From Salminus brasiliensis (lineage: Eukaryota; Chordata; Actinopteri; Characiformes; Bryconidae), in the NCBI RefSeq assembly GCF_030463535.1, contig NC_132896.1, forward strand, positions 31,304,023 to 31,368,022: a stretch of 64,000 bases of DNA, in the 5' to 3' direction. A program made the position numbers and the translations under genes. The notes beneath the pieces are model-generated. The model saw nothing but the letters and a program-made list of their open reading frames with translations, searched no databases and was not told where the DNA came from. Of this stretch, positions 59,384 through 64,000 are shown piece after piece. How positions within the stretch are numbered: position 1 is the stretch's first letter; every line of letters starts with the position of its first letter.

Positions 59384-60659
59384 GAAGAGTTGGAGTTTGG
59401 GAAGTTTTACCTGCCTGCCGGGGTGGTGTGTGTAACTCATGGCCTGGGGGGCACTGCTGTGTGTGGGCCTCTCCTCCTCTGAGCTCTGAGTTTGGGAGAC
59501 AAGCACTCACCCTCCTCTTCAATCTCCTGGGCCTGGTCCTCTGCTGGGCCCCGGGGGTCCGGTAGCCCCGGCTTGCCCGCGGCAGGAGGCTGCTGGGAGT
59601 CGGGCGAGTGTGTGACCAAACGGGAGCGCTGCAGGGCCGTGGTGTAGTCCGGCGGCCTCCGGCCAGCGTGGGCCACCCCCTCAGTCACGTCCGAGATAGT
59701 CAGTGCCGTATAGCCCGGAGGTGTGGGCGGGGGGTCACGGTACCGGCCATCTTTACGTGCTAGGTCGGGGGGGAGGGAGGTGGAGAGGTAGTCAGTACCT
59801 AGTACAGTCCAAAAAGTGCCACATAAACACACACACTAAACACTTTCCGACCCCGATTATGAACCCCAGAGGAAGGCATGATCCTTACTAATGACGCCCT
59901 TGGCATTCCCAGCGGTGATGGGTGATGGGCGTCGGCTGTGCTGTTTGGACTCCTCGGAACCCGTGGAGGTGATACTGCTGGTCTCGGGGTCAGCGCTAAC
60001 GTCCTTTCCCCCTCGCCGCTTGATGGTCCCCGTATCGCCCTCGGAATCCTCGCCCCAGCAGGCTGCCGACGAGGATGAAGACGAGCAGGCCGACGCCCAG
60101 CTGCCACGACCCGCCCAGAGTCCAGCCCCTTCCGCTAGCACCTCCCAGCTGCGGCCTTGCTGCATGGTTTGGATGTTATCATGGGAACCGCTGGAGCAGG
60201 ACGTCCAGCTGCCGCGGCCTGAGTCTGCGGCGTCCAGAGAGACACGGTCACCCTGGTCCTGGGTCAGCTCCTCTGAGCTGGGCGAGGAAAGCACGGTCGC
60301 TCCGGCATACACACCCCTACAGTCCTGCATGGACGAGTACGACCTGAGGATAGAAGCAAATGAAAGCTAAGACTGAAGAGCTGTCTTTGAAGTGTGTCTT
60401 TGTCCAACCCAGCTCAGAAAGCGGGGGCAGAGCACAGGGCAGAACACTGGAGTTACTCACCCTAAGCTATACTGGTCTGGATCGGCTGTCGCCCTGCGCT
60501 CCAGCCGGTGAACCCCACCATGACCCTCACCACCTCCTCCATAACGGTGCCGCCTCTCGTCCTGTCCCATATCCAGAGAGGAGGTGCTGACCAGGCTGGA
60601 ACGGGACGATATCTCGCTGTGGCCGGAGTCAGACAGGTTGTCACCTGCTCGCCCAAAAC
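56613..60659 (-). CDS. rapgef2: rapgef2 (PDZ-GEF1), C-terminal coding exons; 5' part outside window
   Basis: Minus-strand exons 60,659-60,461, 60,343-59,889, 59,759-59,511 and 56,638-56,613, GT-AG throughout, phases joining cleanly (2, 1, 1). They encode the Ser-rich tail of a Rap1/2 guanine-nucleotide exchange factor: [22 protein letters not shown] joined to [98 protein letters not shown], and an acidic end reading EDEQVSAV. The final SAV is a class I PDZ ligand typical of RAPGEF2/6. [20 protein letters not shown] and the [20 protein letters not shown] block favour RAPGEF2 over RAPGEF6; which fish paralogue is unknown. cNMP-binding, REM, PDZ, RA and CDC25 domains must lie in exons beyond 64,000. 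Confidence 0.92.
56671..56745 (+). repeat. (CA)n and (GATA)n microsatellites
   Basis: CA repeat 56,671-56,714 followed by TAGA/GATA units 56,725-56,745, just inside the last rapgef2 intron. Confidence 0.9.
56746..56998. other. Intronic spacer (last rapgef2 intron)
   Basis: AT-rich, no feature recognised. Confidence 0.4.
56999..57225 (+). mobile_element. Tc1-type MITE, truncated by another repeat
   Basis: TTATGGACAAAAGTATTTAG, GAAAGAGCATTGCTGTGAGG, GATCAGGATGTTGGATGATA, CTCAATGCTGGGGGGCTCTA and CCCCTCTAGCCTGGCA, then abrupt change to TTTACATTTACGGCATATGG. The second half of the MITE does not resume. Confidence 0.8.
57226..57505 (+). repeat. Interspersed repeat, TTTACATTTA..GGCATTTAGCAGA family (copy 3)
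   Basis: Same ordered blocks as 13,731-14,130: TTTACATTTACGGCAT, CTTCTCCAAAGCGACTTACA, ACTAAACACAAGTCAGTATG, GAAGAGGAGGGTCTTCAGTC, GACAGCGAGCG, GTTCGGACACCCAGGGGAAG, TTTGTCCACCAATTTGGTGC. It has interrupted the MITE at 57,225. Confidence 0.75.
57530..57820 (-). mobile_element. tRNA-derived SINE (second family)
   Basis: Read on the minus strand: AGGGTGGCTCAGCAGTCTAA (A-box-like), then AAGTTCGGATCCCAAG (B-box-like), CATCAGCAGCTAGTGCCTGA, GTTGTTAGTCGGCACAGGCC and GTATCGGAGGACACGTGTG. An older copy of this family may be at 2,900-3,045. Confidence 0.7.
57821..58715. other. Intronic spacer (last rapgef2 intron)
   Basis: No exon found. G-rich run at 58,460-58,505 and (GT)n at 58,621-58,652. ORFs of 84-127 codons here are low-complexity products. 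Confidence 0.4.
58621..58652 (+). repeat. (GT)n microsatellite
   Basis: About 15 GT units. Confidence 0.95.
58716..59125 (+). mobile_element. Complete Tc1-type MITE (about 410 bp)
   Basis: Left end CACTATATGGACAAAAGTAA and TGGGACACCTGCTCAG. Right end GTGTCCACAAACATTTGGAC and ATATAGT. Internal blocks CATTCAGCGAGAAGAGCACT, GGCTGGCATTAGGCAGCATG, AATAGGTCAATGTTTATCTG and GCATTTGCACATCTGTGTCA are shared with the copies at 19,206, 53,157 and 56,999. No coding sequence. Lies in the last rapgef2 intron. Confidence 0.88.
59312..59383 (+). repeat. (AT)n/(TG)n microsatellite
   Basis: Compound ATATATAAAT and TGTGTG tract, about 130 bases downstream of the donor at 59,511 in sense orientation. Confidence 0.9.
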
Positions 60660-60854
60660 CTGCAGAAGCAGCAAGTTAGTCTTCACTTGGTCAGATTAAG
60701 GACACAAGACCATGAGGCTTGATTGGGCTCAACGGCAAATACGGATGTGGGCCGAGCCTTCTGTCCGTACTCTGTGTTCATTTCGTCCGTATTTGGGCAC
60801 GTTCTCTGAAAGCTTACGGATGTGGGCAGAACGGAGAAGTACCATTTTCTTTTT

Positions 60855-61010
60855 TAGCAAATACCTTATCACAACCTTCTCCATCATCTCCATGTTTGTT
60901 GCTGTCAGAAATACCTGACTCTGAACTGCCCTCTAGTGGAATTACTGCTGAACATCCCTGCCAACGTAAAAGAGGCACAGAAGCATGTGGGCAGTGACGG
61001 TTACGACGTT
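60855..61010 (+). repeat. Unclassified dispersed repeat, copy 2 (partner 16,720-16,870)
   Basis: Shares TCTGAACTGCCCTCTAGTGG, AAGCATGTGGGCAGTGACGG and neighbouring blocks with the copy 44 kb away. Same orientation. Confidence 0.6.
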
Positions 61011-61696
61011 TGAAACGGGTGTTTTCATTTTTGTATGTGAAGGGAGTATAAATGAGCCTTAACTCTACCTCACATTAAAGCAGATTGTGGAACTATATGA
61101 CCACCACAATTCATTATGGAGAAGCAAGCTTACACTGCAAAAAGGTGTGTGTCCATTTAACCAAAAAAAAGTCATGTATTAACAAGCAGATTAACTGATT
61201 TTACTTAATTTAAGGCATTTATTTAGCTTCACTGAACCCAGGTCAACTGCTTGTTACCACATAACAAATTACATTAGGATGAATGAATAAACCCCTTTTT
61301 ACAGTGTAGAGGAAAGACCTGTTGGTAGGGTCTGGGAAAATCCAGCGAGATCCACAACTACACTATAACTACTGATGCAGTGTGTGCTTTTTAGGCATTT
61401 TAATACACTGTTTTTTATGTCTAGATATGAGAGCTGCATGATACAGATGAAGCCTGGTTACGCTGTTAGAGCTGAACAGTGCCAGAACTGAAGAACTGTG
61501 AAGACTGAACTCTTAAAAATAAAGGTGCTTAAAATGGATCTTTGAGTGATGCCACAGAGCAGTACTTTTAATTCCACAAAGAGCCCTGTTTGCTATAGAG
61601 ATGTGTCTGAGTCTGAAGAACCTTTGCATTAAGTCACAAACATGGTTCTTATGGAACCAAAAGCAGTTCTTCTGTGGCGTTGCTCAAAGGCAAGAC

Positions 61697-61775
61697 AAGG
61701 CAAGTTTGTTTGTATAGGACCTTTCATTCACAGTGGCAATTCCAAGTGCTTTACATAAACAGAAATAATATACAA
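61697..61775 (+). repeat. Interspersed repeat (GTATAGGACCTTTCATTCAC)
   Basis: Contains ACCTTTCATTCACAGTGGCA and ATTCCAAGTGCTTTACATAA, a block I recognise as recurring in fish genomes; class unknown. Confidence 0.45.
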
Positions 61776-61874
61776 AAATATATAATTTAAAAAGCATGAT
61801 TTTTTAAAACAATTAAAACAAAATATTAAAATAAAAGAATAAAAAGATATATAGTTATAAAATATATATATATA

Positions 61875-63469
<1,595 letters not shown>

Positions 63470-64000
63470 TATATATATTGAAATGATAAAAAATTAAATA
63501 ATCTAAAAAATCAAAATAAAATATTTATAATAATAATATAAATACTATTTAAATATATGTATATAAATATAAAATATAAAATAATATAATAATAAAATAA
63601 TATAATATTAATACTATTTATTTAAATAATAATAATAATAATAATAATAATTACTGCTTCCTACTGGATAGCAGCCATAACTGAGAAAAGTTTAACCTCA
63701 AAAGTAAGACCAGCCTCTCAGCTGTTAATCAATCCTTGGGATACCCAACCTCCAGGAGTTAAAGGATAAAGGATAGCAAAGAAACATTTGAAGCACCTTT
63801 ATATTTAAAAGTGCGCGCAGTCAGCCAGCATCCCCTGAACAGGCGTTCTCCTATAGGTCTAGGTGTGCAGTGTTACTTGCTCCCTTCTATTAGACCTTGC
63901 AGATATTCGCAGTGTGTTTACTGTAAGACTTAGACTAAGCTTACTGCGATGATGATCGGAACACCACAACATCAGGAACCGCCCGGTAGAAATACAGTAC
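63470..64000. other. AT-rich tail of window
   Basis: Low-complexity AT sequence with (AAT)n at about 63,627-63,650, then about 350 bp of ordinary sequence without an exon or repeat that I can name. Confidence 0.45.

Larger units (their letters stand above)
60660..61874. other. rapgef2 intron sequence
   Basis: No further exon recognised up to the Tc1 element. It contains the dispersed repeat at 60,855-61,010 and a common fish repeat starting GGCAAGTTTGTTTGTATAGG at about 61,697-61,770. Confidence 0.45.

Noticed and set aside
59437-59510. Continuation of the rapgef2 exon to the in-frame stop at 59,437
   Set aside because: A GAGG|GTGAGT donor at 59,511 and the VSAV-encoding exon in matching phase at 56,638 fit the family C-terminus much better.

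Overview
This is a vertebrate window, almost certainly a ray-finned fish. Coding exons are short and split by GT-AG introns. Tc1/mariner relics of several families are dense, as are tRNA-derived SINEs, LINE scraps, MITEs and microsatellites. The repeat style suggests an otophysan (characin- or catfish-like) genome, but that is an inference from repeat content only. Nothing bacterial or viral is seen.

Left part (1-39,100): no convincing host gene. It holds a LINE reverse-transcriptase fragment (576-1,087), SINEs, three minisatellite-like arrays, a 1.9 kb field of degenerate near-palindromes (6,691-8,610), and decayed Tc1 copies (11,100-12,255; 27,010-27,295; 28,790-29,360; 32,960-34,360 with an L1-like insert; 35,405-35,975). 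It also holds three local duplications: 1,482/2,672, 14,839/17,346 (one arm carrying a SINE) and 20,981/24,015 (flanking a GCTGGT/ACCAGC array).

Centre (39,185-50,160): the main biological content. Three near-identical tandem units of about 3.88 kb each carry a complete minus-strand gene for a small secreted C-type lectin of the ladderlectin / lactose-binding lectin l-2 type. Each has a signal-peptide exon, four CTLD exons and a non-coding first exon, and reconstructs to 149 residues. None is visible as a long ORF; they were assembled from splice sites, codon phase and CTLD motifs. A fourth, frameshifted last exon (39,346-39,418) lies just downstream. Units 1 and 2 also carry a decayed Tc1 transposase upstream of the promoter; unit 3 does not.

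Right part (50,160-64,000): Tc1-type relics and MITEs (50,175-53,611), then the 3' end of a minus-strand gene recognised as rapgef2 (PDZ-GEF1, a Rap guanine-nucleotide exchange factor). Three coding exons (60,659-59,511) and a terminal exon with only 26 coding bases (56,638-56,613) end in a -VSAV PDZ ligand, followed by a 3' UTR of about 2.9 kb. The upstream exons lie beyond 64,000. A nearly intact 1,595 bp Tc1 element (61,875-63,469), spoiled by one in-frame TGA, sits upstream of these exons, presumably in an intron.

The lectin genes and rapgef2 are independent neighbours on the same strand; nothing suggests they work together. All splice models are hand-derived.
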